Shown here: piece after piece, positions 10,326 to 20,920 of the stretch
How positions within the stretch are numbered: the stretch's first letter is position 1
How the letters are laid out: each line of letters opens with the position of its first letter
DNA from: Oidiodendron maius Zn
Taxonomy: Eukaryota; Ascomycota; Leotiomycetes; Myxotrichaceae
Reading direction: 5' to 3'
Assembly (NCBI GenBank): GCA_000827325.1
Contig: KN832884.1
Span: 842,953-906,952 of the forward strand
Length of the DNA stretch: 64,000 bases
Notes under the pieces: generated by a model
Databases searched by the model: none
The model's input: only the letters and a program-made list of their open reading frames with translations
What the model was told of the DNA's origin: nothing
Position numbers and translations under genes: made by a program

Positions 10326-11012
10326 TTAATTGACCACAACCACTGCGCTTTGGACGAAGAGTCCTTCGACCGCAACCTGGACCAGGAAGCTCGCCACACT
10401 AGTAACAGCCACACTGTCGGTCCAGCTCATTCCATCGCCCTTACTGCCCAGCGTTTTCACGTCCTTCTTCGTGTCGGTCGACTTCTGATCGTCGAATTGC
10501 AGCCTCACAGCCCTCACAAGAGTCCAATCCATCTTCGTCAGCCGAATCTCCTTGTCTACGAGGCCGTGATCCTCGAGCGCGTACTTGACGTTGGTCCACC
10601 CCAAGATTGCCTTGCTTAACCATGGTAGATTACCCCATGAATCCTCGACGCCTGCTGTCGACATCACTACAACGCGATATATGCCGGCTTGCTCCAGAAC
10701 CTCGCAAGCATTGGCGCACGAGTCGGCCAGGAAACGAGGAGGCGATATCTGAGCCGCGAAAGGACTGTCGGACTTGCGAACTGTATTCAGTGTGATAATC
10801 GCTGCAGAAGGTGATAGAGGAGGCGCCGCGAGGAGAGTGCTGCGAATGTCGGATTTCGATAGTGGTGAGCCAGTGACGATGGTGAGGCCAGGACGAGGAG
10901 TTAGGCTGCCAGAGGTACGCACGAGAGCTACCGCTGTGTGACCCTGAGAGAGTAATTCAGATACGACGTGCTGGCCGGTCCGTCCACTAGCACCAAGGAG
11001 GAGGAAATGCAT
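10326..11012 (-). CDS. NAD(P)-binding atypical short-chain dehydrogenase / NmrA-like protein
   Basis: The preferred start at 11012 gives MHFLLLGASGRTGQHVVSEL, with the Rossmann GxSGxxG motif directly at the N-terminus; 228 residues. A longer frame from 11150 would add 46 residues with no family support. Downstream segments fit NAD(P)H-binding-10/atypical SDR proteins: VALVRTSGSL after the first alpha helix, IITLNTVRKS, RVVVMSTAGV and MDWTLVRAVRL. The classical SDR YxxxK is absent, as in this subfamily. The C-terminus (VEGLFVQSAVVVVN) is slightly unusual, and a missed 3' exon is possible. The next gene upstream is a Zn2Cys6 regulator in the same orientation, then a divergent glutathione transferase, suggesting a small redox or detoxification module. 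The substrate is unknown. Confidence 0.8.
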   Translation of the reverse strand: MHFLLLGASGRTGQHVVSELLSQGHTAVALVRTSGSLTPRPGLTIVTGSPLSKSDIRSTLLAAPPLSPSAAIITLNTVRKSDSPFAAQISPPRFLADSCANACEVLEQAGIYRVVVMSTAGVEDSWGNLPWLSKAILGWTNVKYALEDHGLVDKEIRLTKMDWTLVRAVRLQFDDQKSTDTKKDVKTLGSKGDGMSWTDSVAVTSVASFLVQVAVEGLFVQSAVVVVN

Positions 11013-11429
11013 TGCATTCGACGATGAGAGGTGTCTTTGAGTACTCGTCTGCTTAAACTTGAGGGGAGATGAAGAAGCTTCATGACAAAAGGGCAACAGG
11101 GTTGTGGATCCATTTATGAAGTTGACCAGTCCTCCAAAGCAGACCACCATGGTCGGTGAGGAGGACTGGTTCAGAGACAGAGTCAGCCGCTAATTGGTTT
11201 GTTCGGTCTTTATACTGCAATTAGAAGCCGCATGCAATCTTACCCACACACATCGACTGACTCGTTTTTCTTCTTATTTCTACCTTGAAGTACATCAGGT
11301 CGCGTTCGATAGTGCCGCCGGCCTTCTCCTGCTGACTGGCTATCAATGGAGTTCAGGGATTATACTGATTGTAAAAAGACAAGAATCAGGTGCATGGCTA
11401 GGAAATATTACGCCACTCTGCCATAAATA

Positions 11430-12819
11430 TCAGCGCACTGTGGAGCGCTCCCCTCGACCACTACTAGTCCCATTACACGTTATATAAGCCCTGACTCTTT
11501 CACCCAGGTTGTTCGCTACACCCTGCAATCGGTCGTTCTCAGTCCGCAGCTCGGCATCAAGATCTGGTGAGGAACTTAGTGCTCCCAATAGAACGATTTT
11601 CAGTATTAGATGGAAGAAGCGCAAGAAAGACACCGAAATAGGCTCAGGGCCAGGAGACCCGAACTCCGTCCGAACGAGTTCAAGATTAATGAGCCACGAT
11701 TCTAACGAGTCCAGCAGAGCCGCTTTCTCGGATAGTAGTTGAAGAGCGATTTCTACCGATTCGACTTGCGACACTTTGCCGAGGAATTCAAGCGTCGACG
11801 CAGCGATCCTTGTAAGCTCTGTCCGCATATCGGGTGCAATCGTGCGAAGATCGCGAGATTCAACAGACTGTTGATGAGGCGAAGTCAAAAATACAGATAA
11901 CGTCGTCCCGCTTACGTCGGCTGTTGCTGGAGGATCCGCAAATTTACACGGTGCAGCAAACAGCTTAATGATGAAAACATCCAGGAAGGGTAGTTGGTCA
12001 TGATGTGCTAGCACTAATTTGTTCGCGGCCACAAAATATGGCCTTGCCCGGTACTCGTGCATAATCTTGAGTCCTTGAATGATATGCTGGGCCATAGCAG
12101 CGTAATTCTTCCGCACTTGCTCAATGCTGATGAAGATCTGACAGCAAAGCAATGCCGACTTCAACCCGTTGGAGTTCGGAGATGATAAGTTAGATGCAAG
12201 ACCCCCTAAAGCCATATTGTATTGCTGGAGGCCATACTTATAGCTCGGGGTCTGCCGCGCGACAGACGCTGGACCGTCTCCGGACGTCTCGAGATCTTCT
12301 CTCAGAGCTCTGAGAGACAAGACTGCGTGTCGTATAGGTGGATCAGTCAAGCTGGCTTGGAGGACTTGCCTTGCTTCTTCGTCACAGCCTAGCTTCACGT
12401 CAAATATGGTTTTGGTTGAGAAGTAACGATTGAGAATGTCGATGTCCCGAGGGGTGATCTCAATGAACGTGGGCCGGATGGGTTGTAAACCAACGTCTGA
12501 CTTAATGCTGCTAGCATGAGCGTTGTTGATGGGTTGACCGGGAAAAAATCTAAAGGGGGACTGGTAGCCGTCACAAGTACGACCAGTGTTGACACATTTT
12601 TGGCAAAACGGCTTATTCTCGTCGCATTTGATCTTCCTAATTCTATTGCGGATTGAGCACAATCACTGCAGTGCTGACCTCCCGTCTAAATTCACAGTCT
12701 TGGGGTGTAGACCGGTAAGGGGATCTGTCTGGCATGACTGACCTGCAGGTTGCACAACCAGTTTTCACCTTGGTTCTACATTTAGTGCTCCGCTTACGGG
12801 CGACAACGCTTCCGGCCAT
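11430..12819 (-). CDS. Zn2Cys6 transcription factor, 2 exons
   Basis: Exon 1 (12819-12743) encodes MAGSVVARKRSTKCRTKVKT and the first half of the zinc cluster. A 99-bp intron (GTCAGT...CGCAATAG) splits the cluster, and exon 2 starts at 12642. The joined sequence reads GCATCRIRKIKCDENKPFC-QKCVNTGRTC, a perfect C-x2-C-x6-C-x5-6-C-x2-C-x6-C binuclear cluster followed by DGY. Total length is 429 residues. The rest is a helical fungal-specific factor domain of the Fungal_trans_2 kind, including ITPRDIDILNRYFSTKTIFD and YNMALGGLASNLS. It is a nuclear DNA-binding regulator expected to recognise CGG triplets. It is divergent from the GST at 13292, and the 472-bp shared upstream region makes that GST a natural target; this is inference. 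Confidence 0.9.
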
Positions 12820-13291
12820 TGTTGAGCGGGGAGGGGGACATTCACGCATGTAGCGCAGCACCCTTCAGACGAGAGGAAGAATCATATAAAGCAAGAAATC
12901 CGAGCAGACGAATCAAATGATGCTGCATGATTCATCACCGGGACCATGAGGACGGCGAGTTGGACTCGCTTTAAATATCTGAGGCCGAAGGAGCGTCGGC
13001 GCTAGCTCGATTAGGTAGCGAAAGCGAACCCACCAACCATACATGCTGTTGGAAAGGCTTCATCCTTCATCCAGCACACGCCGAGGTGTAACTACGTTCC
13101 GAATCCCAATTGTCACGATAGAACTGGAGGCATCCAGGCTCTGTAAATACCACTAGCTCCTGCTCTCGGCAAGATGTCTTTGACTTATATAAGGAGTGGC
13201 TGGCCCGGTCCCTCTCGAAATGATTACTTACACAATGTCGAGGCTCCCAAATAGCCCTAGATTCGCGCCGAAACTACTGTACAGCTCGAAA
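12820..13291. promoter_or_regulatory. shared divergent promoter region (Zn2Cys6 factor / GST)
   Basis: 472 bp between two divergent starts. It contains a TATA-like stretch (CTTATATAAG near 13183-13192) about 100 bp ahead of the GST start and several CGG/CCG triplets of the kind bound by Zn2Cys6 factors. No perfect site can be assigned. Confidence 0.35.
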
Positions 13292-14131
13292 ATGCCAGCT
13301 TTTACTCTGTATGGCTCTCGCGGTTCGACCAACACCGATCGTGTCCGCCTGACTCTTGCCGAAGGTGGCTTTACAGATTACAAACTCGTGCTTCTCAACC
13401 TTCAAATGGGAGAGCAAAAGGTGGGTGACCCGTTTCTCTTGGAAGACGACACGTCTTCTCCTTGTCTTCTCCTTGCGTGCGCAAATTGTACATCCGTCTC
13501 GAGCCTCAAAATTTCTTCTCACTCATCAAATATTGTTGTTCCCCTACCTGCAACATTCGATTCTCGTCGGAGCTAACGCCGTTGCACCCAGTCCACAGAA
13601 CACATGAAACGTCACCCGTGGGGTAAAATACCCGTAATAATTTCCGCCGAGGGGTTCACTCTCTACGAGAGTCGCGCAATCTGCAAATACCTCGCAACAA
13701 AGCACTCCTTTCCGCTTCTACCCCCCGACTCTGACATCGAAGCTGCGGCGCTGTTCGACCAGGCGCAGTGCGCAGAGATGCTCTACTTCGCAGAGCCTGC
13801 AGGCGGAATCGCATTCGAGAAATTTGCCAAAAGATTCATGGGGCTGCCTCCCGATGACGCCGTTGTCTCAGATGCACTGCGGTCGGTCGAGATGTTTTTC
13901 GACATTGCAGAACGTCTCTTACACCACAAAGACTACATGGCTGGAAATGACTTCACTCTCATAGATATCTACTACATTCCGCTGATCCAAAGACTTTTCG
14001 CATGCGGGTATGGAGATATCATCGTCAGTCGCGAAGCTGTGAGTGCTTGGTGGGACCGCTGCGTGAATCGGCCAGCCATCCAGAGGATGTTGGCCGCTGA
14101 TAAGGAGGCTACGGTTGCTACCAATAGGTAG
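13292..14131 (+). CDS. glutathione S-transferase, 2 exons
   Basis: Exons 13292-13420 and 13592-14131 with a 171-bp phase-0 intron (GTGGGT...CACCCAG; GCTAAC branch); 222 residues, normal for the family. The start MPAFTLYGSRGSTNTDRVRL is chosen over an in-frame Met 32 codons upstream because thioredoxin-fold GSTs begin exactly here. The splice restores MGEQKSTEHMKRHPWGKIPV, with the conserved cis-Pro region (KIPVI) and then YESRAICKYLA, the glutathione-binding E-S-R/S motif. The C-terminal all-alpha domain includes YMAGNDFTLIDIYYIPLI, the N-capping-box region. It resembles theta/phi-like fungal GSTs and would conjugate glutathione to electrophiles in the cytosol. Neighbouring regulator and SDR suggest an inducible detoxification set. 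Confidence 0.92.
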
Positions 14132-15984
14132 GATAAAAGCTATAGCGTAATAGTTATTCTACTACAAATCTGAAGAAGAATATTCACTGTTAAGAGCAAG
14201 ATAGACTTCTTTTATATGCTGTGGAATCCTTTCAATTCTGCTTTCGGATCTTGCTTTGCGGCAAGACTTGCCAAAAAGCCTTCCAACGGCCTTTAAGCTA
14301 CTTTTTACTAGTCACAGGGTCATGATTTATTATCCATCTTTATCTAGGATTAGATAAGTTTAATCACATTTAAATCCGGCGAATTGGTTGACCGAAGAAT
14401 CTGTATTCTCTTCCAAAAGTCGTACATATTGCGCATTTGATGCAGCGTTATCTCCCTGTAAAATTGTAACAAGACGATGTAGTTGACAGTGTTTGGCAGA
14501 TGGTAAGAGCTTTCTTCAAGAATCTTCCGATAAGATTGATGTTAGTTAACACCCTTAGACCTCCCTTTCTGCACTATTTTTCCTGCCCTTGCCGTCTATT
14601 TCCGCTCCAGAGATAGCCGGGATTTTAACGTCGTATTGGTAAATTATCTTCGTTAAAAGTTGTACATATTGCGTTAGTACATATAAGCATTTGATATAGC
14701 ATTAACTCCCTGTAAAATTGTAACAGGATGATGTAGCTGACAGTGTTTGACAGACGGCAAGAGCTTTCTTCAAGAATCTTCCAATAAGATTGATATTAAT
14801 TGACACGCTCAGACCTCCCTTTCCGCACTATTTTTCCTGCCCTTGCCGTCCATTTCCGCTCCAGTGATAGCCAAGATTTTAACGTCGTATTGGTGAACTT
14901 ATGTTCGTTGAAAGCTCCCTCCCCGCTTTGCAAAGAGGCTCGGAGGCCTGGTTTTGCTCTTCTGTCCATCTAGCTGATTCCTTCTTTTCAGCCGCGGCTC
15001 CCTCTTCCTAGATATGACAAGAACCCTTTACATGGCATGAAAAGCAGCTTCAAACTATGAATTCCGAGCACCTTTTCCATCACTGGCGACTAGCGTGATT
15101 CACCTGCCTTGCTGTCCTCCAAGGGACATGCCTGTTTCATCCGAGGCCCAACTCCTCCGGTGGTGGTCGCCTAAGGCATGAAAGTCGCAGCTCCTCCCCG
15201 AGATCTGATCCCATTAATGTATTCTTTCTTTGCTCAGCCCCGCTTTGCCAGCATCCGAAGGACGTGCGCTGGACAATACGCGACACGCGCTTTATCACCC
15301 ATCCACTATCGCTCTCATTCAGTGGATGCTCGCAGAGAAGATAGCTAGATTGGGCCCTCGGGCTATTGGGCCGGCTATTTGGCAGATGATACATCCAGTC
15401 GTTGCATTTATCAGCTGATAGCCAACCTGCGACATGTCCCTCTGTTCGGTGGCGTTCTCGTTGGGCTTTTGGGACATTCCTCCGTGTTATGTCACCATTG
15501 GCCGAACCTCGGAACCCTGAAAGGCGCATCTAAGATCGCCCAGATCGCACCGAAAGTGCTAGTAAAAGGGGTCTGTGCAAGGCACTGTGCCCTGGCAGAT
15601 GCACCTAGATCCCGTTTTCGGGTTGTATTCCACCTGTCAACAGGGGTAAAACGAGTTCCAGGACGCACGAGCCTCCACGGTTTGCAAGATCTGGGCGATC
15701 GTAGATTCGTCCCGTGTGCGCCACAACGCAGCATCTCAGCTGAATTGCCCTCAAGCGAGGATGGGATTGGCTATAGTCGCCGGAGGAAGTCCCAGCAGGC
15801 TAAATTAGATCAATTTCCACTGCAGGTCATGCAAAAGCTGAGCGTTCATGCATCTTTCAAGCGTCTTTCTCCGACTTCCGATCCCGAAATCGAATACTAA
15901 AGAACTCCACTCCGGCAACGCTGGTATGTGCGTAGATGGTGCCCGGATTTGCCTTCGTCGCTACTCCAAGACCACCACGGCCTC
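14132..15984. other. long spacer with tandem duplication and MHYT gene upstream region
   Basis: Apart from the duplication annotated separately, it holds overlapping open frames on both strands (15137-15900), none with a recognisable domain. It probably contains the promoter and 5' leader of the MHYT gene. Confidence 0.45.
14415..14910. repeat. two-copy tandem direct repeat, period 254 bp, transition-diverged
   Basis: Copy 1 begins at 14415 and copy 2 at 14655. From TGTAAAATTG onwards (14457 and 14711) the copies align without gaps at a constant offset of 254 bp through GATTTTAACGTCGTATTGGT (14621 and 14875). The initial part differs by a 14-bp insertion in copy 2 (TTAGTACATATAAG, near 14674). 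Most mismatches I can see are C/T or G/A transitions, as expected from RIP or deamination acting on a duplication. No ORF spans it. Confidence 0.85.
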
Positions 15985-18611
15985 ATGTCTGACGATAATA
16001 CAATATGGCAGGAGTGGGAAGGCCGTATCGTGCCCAGGCAGTTCCTGGTTGGGTTCGTCGTGCTCTCATACCTCATCAGCTACGTCGGGGCATGGACGAC
16101 GTTGGAGCTTTTCAACCAACGGACAGGAGGGAAAGGCCTGTATAACTGGTGAGCCTGCATACCATTGCGTGCGGGGCCTCTTGATCGCGACTAACTCCTA
16201 CTGTAGGTCTCTGCTTTTTGGTTCGTCCGTGTCAATGGGGGGCATTGCTATCTGGTGTATGCACTACATTGGTAACCGCGCGATTGTCCTTGGTGGTGGT
16301 GCAGCAGTCCTTCAAATCGCGTACAGCCCAGGATTCACAGCCCTCTCGTTCTTCGTGCCGATCGCCGTCCTCCTCGTCGCCTTCACAGCTTTAGGTTCTA
16401 ACGATCGAGTCAGCATTCTTCGAGTCTCGATAGGAGGAAGCCTGGCTGGTTTGGCAATATGTGGGATGCACTACCTCGGACAAACAGGCATATCGAATTA
16501 CGCCTGTGTCTATGACATTAAGAATATAGTGGGAGCTGCTGTTATCGCTGTCGTGGCAAGCATCGTGGCATTGTCAGTGTTCTTCGTGCTTCGTGCCACT
16601 TGGACCAACTCCTGGTGGAAGCGGGCGCTATGTGCAATCCTTCTTGCTGGTGCTGTATCTGGTATGCACTGGCTTGCATCTGTGGGAACACAATATCGCT
16701 TGAGACAGATTCCTCTTTCCTCTACTCATGGCAACATTTCAAGAGACTCAACCATCATCGTGGTCATTGTACTGGTAGGAACAATCATTATCTCATCACG
16801 CTGACGCTGCTAATTTGTTGCAGTCCATTGCAGCTTGCTTCGTCCTGCTCGTCTTCACTATGCTTGCTCAGAGAAGAAGATCCAGATCTGCCAACAGAGC
16901 TCAACAGGTGGTGCTTGCTTCTGCCGTGTTTGATGAGGATGGCCGGATAATGGTGACACCTGAAGGGCTGGTTCCCAATCGAAAAGTTACGTCTTCGAAC
17001 GTGGAACGGGTATGTTTACTATATTCCGATACGATGCATAAGCAGTAGCTGATAAAGTAGTCTTTGGACGGAATATTTGGCACCTCCCATGCGGTATTTC
17101 ATTGGATCTTCAGAGCGACACGGAATTGGAGTAGCGTGTCTGGTCTGCTCCCAAGCATGCGCAACCACGTCGTTCACACGCCTATGTATCAAGTGCCCGG
17201 ACACGGGTCTACTTCTGAAGTCAATCTTAAAGACGATGATGGCGAGGCAACTGATGACTACTCAGTTATTTTCCGCGAATTGTTCTGTGTTGCAGCTGCG
17301 GAACTCGCAGGAGAGCTGACGGAACCGCTGGAAAATGCGGGCATTCTGTTCGATGAAATCTTCAACACTGGACAAACATCCGCTACCAATACCGGAGCAG
17401 GTTGGGCCCGGTTCAAAAAGGCTGTTCAGCTGGAGAAAGGCAGCGCAATCATAAACAACCCTGGGAGAGGCTTGCTCCTCTTTCTAGTCCGCGTTGTAGA
17501 CAGAAGAACTGCGGAAAAGCTTTCGGCCATCGGCTACCGCTTCGCTGATACCCAGAACGTCGCTAATATTATCGCCCGCCGCATGCAAATTAACTGCAAT
17601 AGCATGCAAAGTCGGCTAACTAGTATGTACAAATATGCCACCGATGCACACATCCTTAAGCCTGGAGTCCATTTGGCATGTTTCGCCATCCGGGCCAGCG
17701 TAGGTGGTGGCTTCGATGTGCTAGTTTGCAAAGATGCAAGAAGTAAACTTCCCACGATACAGCTACCGTTTGACAACCTGGAGGAGTGGAAGATCAATTA
17801 CCTTTCTCAACTGAACAACAAGAACGTGGCTGAATGCGTGAAATTCTTGGGCGAGAAATCGTCATCCACGGAAGAAGAGCTGGCCTTTGCGGCACAGCTG
17901 ATCGAAGGGATTACTGCAATGAGAGAGGAAATCAACCATCAACTCTTCGCGGATGCGTTACTGATCGCGAAGCCAGTCACGGTGCCATGCAGCAGCACAG
18001 GTGGGAGCGGGAACTCCCCCAAGGCAACGTTAATAGCATTCCGCCTGTTGCTTCCAATCCAATTTCGCGCTTCGGGGCGGAGCTTTGAGTTTGTCCCTCT
18101 GGATTTCTTCAAGCTACAACAGTATGAATATAGAAATGGGGTGGATGGTGCACTCTTTGCCAGAATGGTCCATAGAGAGTTCAGCCCTGTTCTGAATAAA
18201 GGGAGGCCGAGCATAGATACTACTCGTAAGAGTCAAAGAAGCCCCAAATTCCTGGGAAAGGCTCTGGACGGATTCAAATCGAAGCGCGGGATGCATAGTC
18301 GGATGTCGTTTGACGTATCGAGCCCAACCTCGAGGATGAAATCAGATTCAAGTTCGGAAAGAAAACTAGTCGAGACGCAGACATTTGGGGGCATTATGGT
18401 CAGTCAAGAGGTCAGCGTTGATATCAAGGAATATGAATACGGCGGTGCCGGAAACGATAGTAATGATAGATCGGATGGGGATGGGGATGGGGTGGAGATG
18501 GTGCATATGCGGTATGGAGATATGGGAACAAGTGGACGGGTGACAAAGGAGGTAGAGAACCCGGAGACATTTGTTGATACATTATTTGCTCGTTGCATAG
18601 AAAACAGATGA
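15985..18611 (+). CDS. MHYT-domain multispanning membrane protein, 4 exons
   Basis: Exons 15985-16148, 16207-16774, 16824-17009 and 17061-18611; introns of 58, 49 and 51 bp all keep phase; 822 residues. The N-terminal third has about seven membrane spans and three MHYT motifs: CMHY at 72-75, GMHY at 141-144 and GMHW at 207-210. These His/Met motifs sit near the outer face of spans and are proposed to bind a metal, probably copper, for sensing of oxygen, CO or NO. The roughly 550-residue cytosolic tail has no recognised output domain; near the end it is Ser/Arg-rich (HSRMSFDVSSPTSRMKSDSS), a plausible phosphorylation region. Fungal homologues have this same architecture without the bacterial GGDEF/EAL partners. 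The start MSDDNTIW precedes the first span as in homologues. Confidence 0.9.
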
Positions 18612-18723
18612 TGATTGAAAAGTTAGATACAAAATGCAGTCGATTAAGCAATCATCTCCAATAAGGACTTTGAGTCTCGTTTCTACAATTTAAAGATGGG
18701 ATCCTGTAGTAAGGAACCAAAAC

Positions 18724-19852
18724 TCAGAGGCATTGTGAGTAGTATGGCGGGGAGACTGCCGAACAGGTTGTGCCAGACTATCCACACATCTTCGTTAGCA
18801 ATATGTTATATGCATAACGGGACAGAAGTTCCAGAGGAAGGGGGATGATACCTGACAAGTCGTGCATCCCGTATAAGTGTTCCCTCCACACTGGCCATAC
18901 TCTGCTACAGTACATCCACCGGTTGGCCCAGACGAGGAAGTTGGTGAAGCAGGTGTTGTGGTCGATTTCACTGTGCTGGTGCTTGGCGGAGTAGTAACTA
19001 CGCTGCTCGTCGCGACCCCGGTTGAAGTTGGAGGCCACACAGGCGGCCCAGGAGGGGTATAATTCGTCGGCTACATTCAGTCAGTTCCTTGCTCCATATT
19101 AAGTTGAAGGATATAAATAAGTAAACTTACAACTGGGTAATAGATGTCAATCAGAATCCCGGGGTCGGTCGGACTGTAAGCACCCGGGAATGCAACCAGT
19201 GGACTAGGAGTACCATTTCCTCCGTTGGTGATCGTGATCTGTCCGCATGAGAGGTAAAATTGTGCACCACCCTCGGATTCAGCTACGTGCAGTCCAATTT
19301 GCTCGACGCGAATAAGATAGTCGCCACTGGGAGTTTCGGCTGGGATGGTGAAGGTCACCGTGGTATCTCCTGTTACACGAATCAACGTCAGCATGGAGAA
19401 AGACTCAGACAATACTCCTTTACAGATATGAATTGCGCACCGTTTGATGGCCATACGAGGGCACTGGTTCCATATCCAGTCGGCGCATCCTCGAATATCT
19501 TAAACCACGCTGTTCCGCTTGCGTCCCAGTTGGCTGCCGTGCTGCCTTTTGGCACTATCCCCAGATACGCCATCAACGGTCCCGGATGATAGATATCTGG
19601 GCCGACAGTGAAGCCGAGCTGAGAACCGGCGGCAACGGAAAGGATGCTCGGCGCGAAGGCAACGGTGCCGTTAACATTGCAGCGGATATCATCAGTGAGA
19701 ACCGTGGTGACGGGATCGTACGTATAGTAGTCCGTCCATTGGCGAACATGCTGCCAGTCGGCATTCGTGACGCCATTGTAGATTAAGGCAGGGAAGTTGT
19801 AATGCGCAGAAACTGCACCGGCCAGTACGAGCAAAGAATTGATTGCCTTCAT
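18724..19852 (-). CDS. AA9 lytic polysaccharide monooxygenase with C-terminal CBM1, 4 exons
   Basis: Exons 19852-19441, 19369-19131, 19070-18852 and 18777-18724; 307 residues. A 16-residue signal peptide ([16 protein letters not shown]) leaves His17 as mature N-terminus, the first ligand of the copper histidine brace. His89 in [15 protein letters not shown] is the second, and Tyr176 in GGAQFYLSC the axial residue, with His165 and Gln174 in the usual second shell. A Thr/Ser/Pro linker leads to a CBM1 split by the last intron: [13 protein letters not shown] in exon 3 and the final [13 protein letters not shown] in exon 4. Without the last exon the CBM1 would be broken, so four exons are well supported. 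It is secreted and oxidatively cleaves cellulose or related glucans. It converges on the MHYT gene with a gap of only 112 bp. Confidence 0.95.
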
Positions 19853-20529
19853 ATTGATCCGTATTGTGTCTATATAAATAACAGGAGGGAGAGGGCGACA
19901 GATACCCTTGCAAAGCCAAGGCGCATGGCTCTCTTCTTATATCTCCCTCCTCTACAATTAGCCCCGGGATTTCGGCAGACTCATAAATCGAACCGATTCT
20001 TAATCACATTCATTCTCATGCCCTCCCGGCATAAAACTGCTTACTTGCCTCCTATCCCACGCCTTCTTTCAAGCCTCTCAAAGCGAGTATACGCACGGCC
20101 TGCACAGAATGGTATATATCTAGCCTGCGTTTGGGAAACCGCCGAGTTTTTTGCCCAAGTTCAGCAAGCGCCAATATATGTGCATGACCAAATGATACTC
20201 TATTTCACGCGTTCTCGTCCGATGACCGTGAGATTGTTGTGGATTTGATTTTGGCTAAACAAGCGAGCGTTGTCTTCCTTATATATCCCGTTTTAGCCAT
20301 ATTGCCTACATTGCCTGCGACGAAACATTTCTGAAGCACAAAACGCGGGGTTACGGAGTAGCAAAATCCCATAGGTTGAATGAAGCTAGGGGGCGAAGAT
20401 GGCTAGAAGACCGCTTCTTCACTCCTTGTGATTAAGGAAGTCAATGCCGGTTACAGATATGGAGAGCGCTCCGAGTGGTGGGATAGCTAGGATTTTTGAC
20501 TATCAACGTGGTGCGATAGGTCCGATGGA
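19853..20529. other. upstream region of the AA9 gene
   Basis: About 0.7 kb. It carries the AA9 5' leader and promoter. Open frames here are short and unsupported; no certain regulator site was identified. Confidence 0.4.
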
Positions 20530-20920
20530 TTAAGGACCAATAGAGGCTAAGTTTGGTATACTGAAGACTGTATCCATTCAAGCCGCTGTTCGGATTCCAT
20601 GGCTACGGATGTGACATTGGAAGGGGGGGGGGGAGGGCGCGGAAAGGACCCCATATAATTGGCCGCGATGATAATAGTACCGTTTATTGCTGTGTACTCC
20701 TTATATACTGTGTTTATATCTTCCTGGTTTGAGACGGTGATGATGTCGTTAATATCATTAGGAACAGGCGGAGAGCTGCAGTCTGAAGCCAATGCGTCTA
20801 GAGGATTAATAACCTCACAGAATGACGGCACTCCGCAGTAAACTACTCACTCAAAACGACCAGCGGTAAGATAGAAAGAAGGCCCCATCGCCTTCGCTTG
20901 CAGCCACACGGATGGATCAT
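20530..20920 (-). pseudogene. truncated Ecm33/Sps2-like GPI cell-wall protein relic
   Basis: Exon 1 (20920-20851) encodes a signal-peptide-like MIHPCGCKRRRWGLLSILPL. A typical 53-bp intron (GTGAGT...CTCTAG) joins in phase to exon 2 at 20797: ALASDCSSPPVPNDINDI, then NQEDINTVYKEYTAINGTII. This matches the start of the receptor-L-like domain of Ecm33-family proteins (I-x-S-Q-x-D-L, C/Y-x-T-I-x-G-x-I). After GSFP comes an 11-base G run (20623-20633 on the plus strand) and a disrupted stretch. The last recognisable piece, VFSIPNLASIGP, lies in a different frame and ends in a stop at 20530. Only about the first 100 of some 400 residues survive, so this is a non-functional remnant. The family call rests on pattern memory. 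Confidence 0.5.

Noticed and set aside
15379-15900. 173-residue plus frame
   Set aside because: No recognisable domain, overlapped by open frames on the other strand, no splice context; likely chance.
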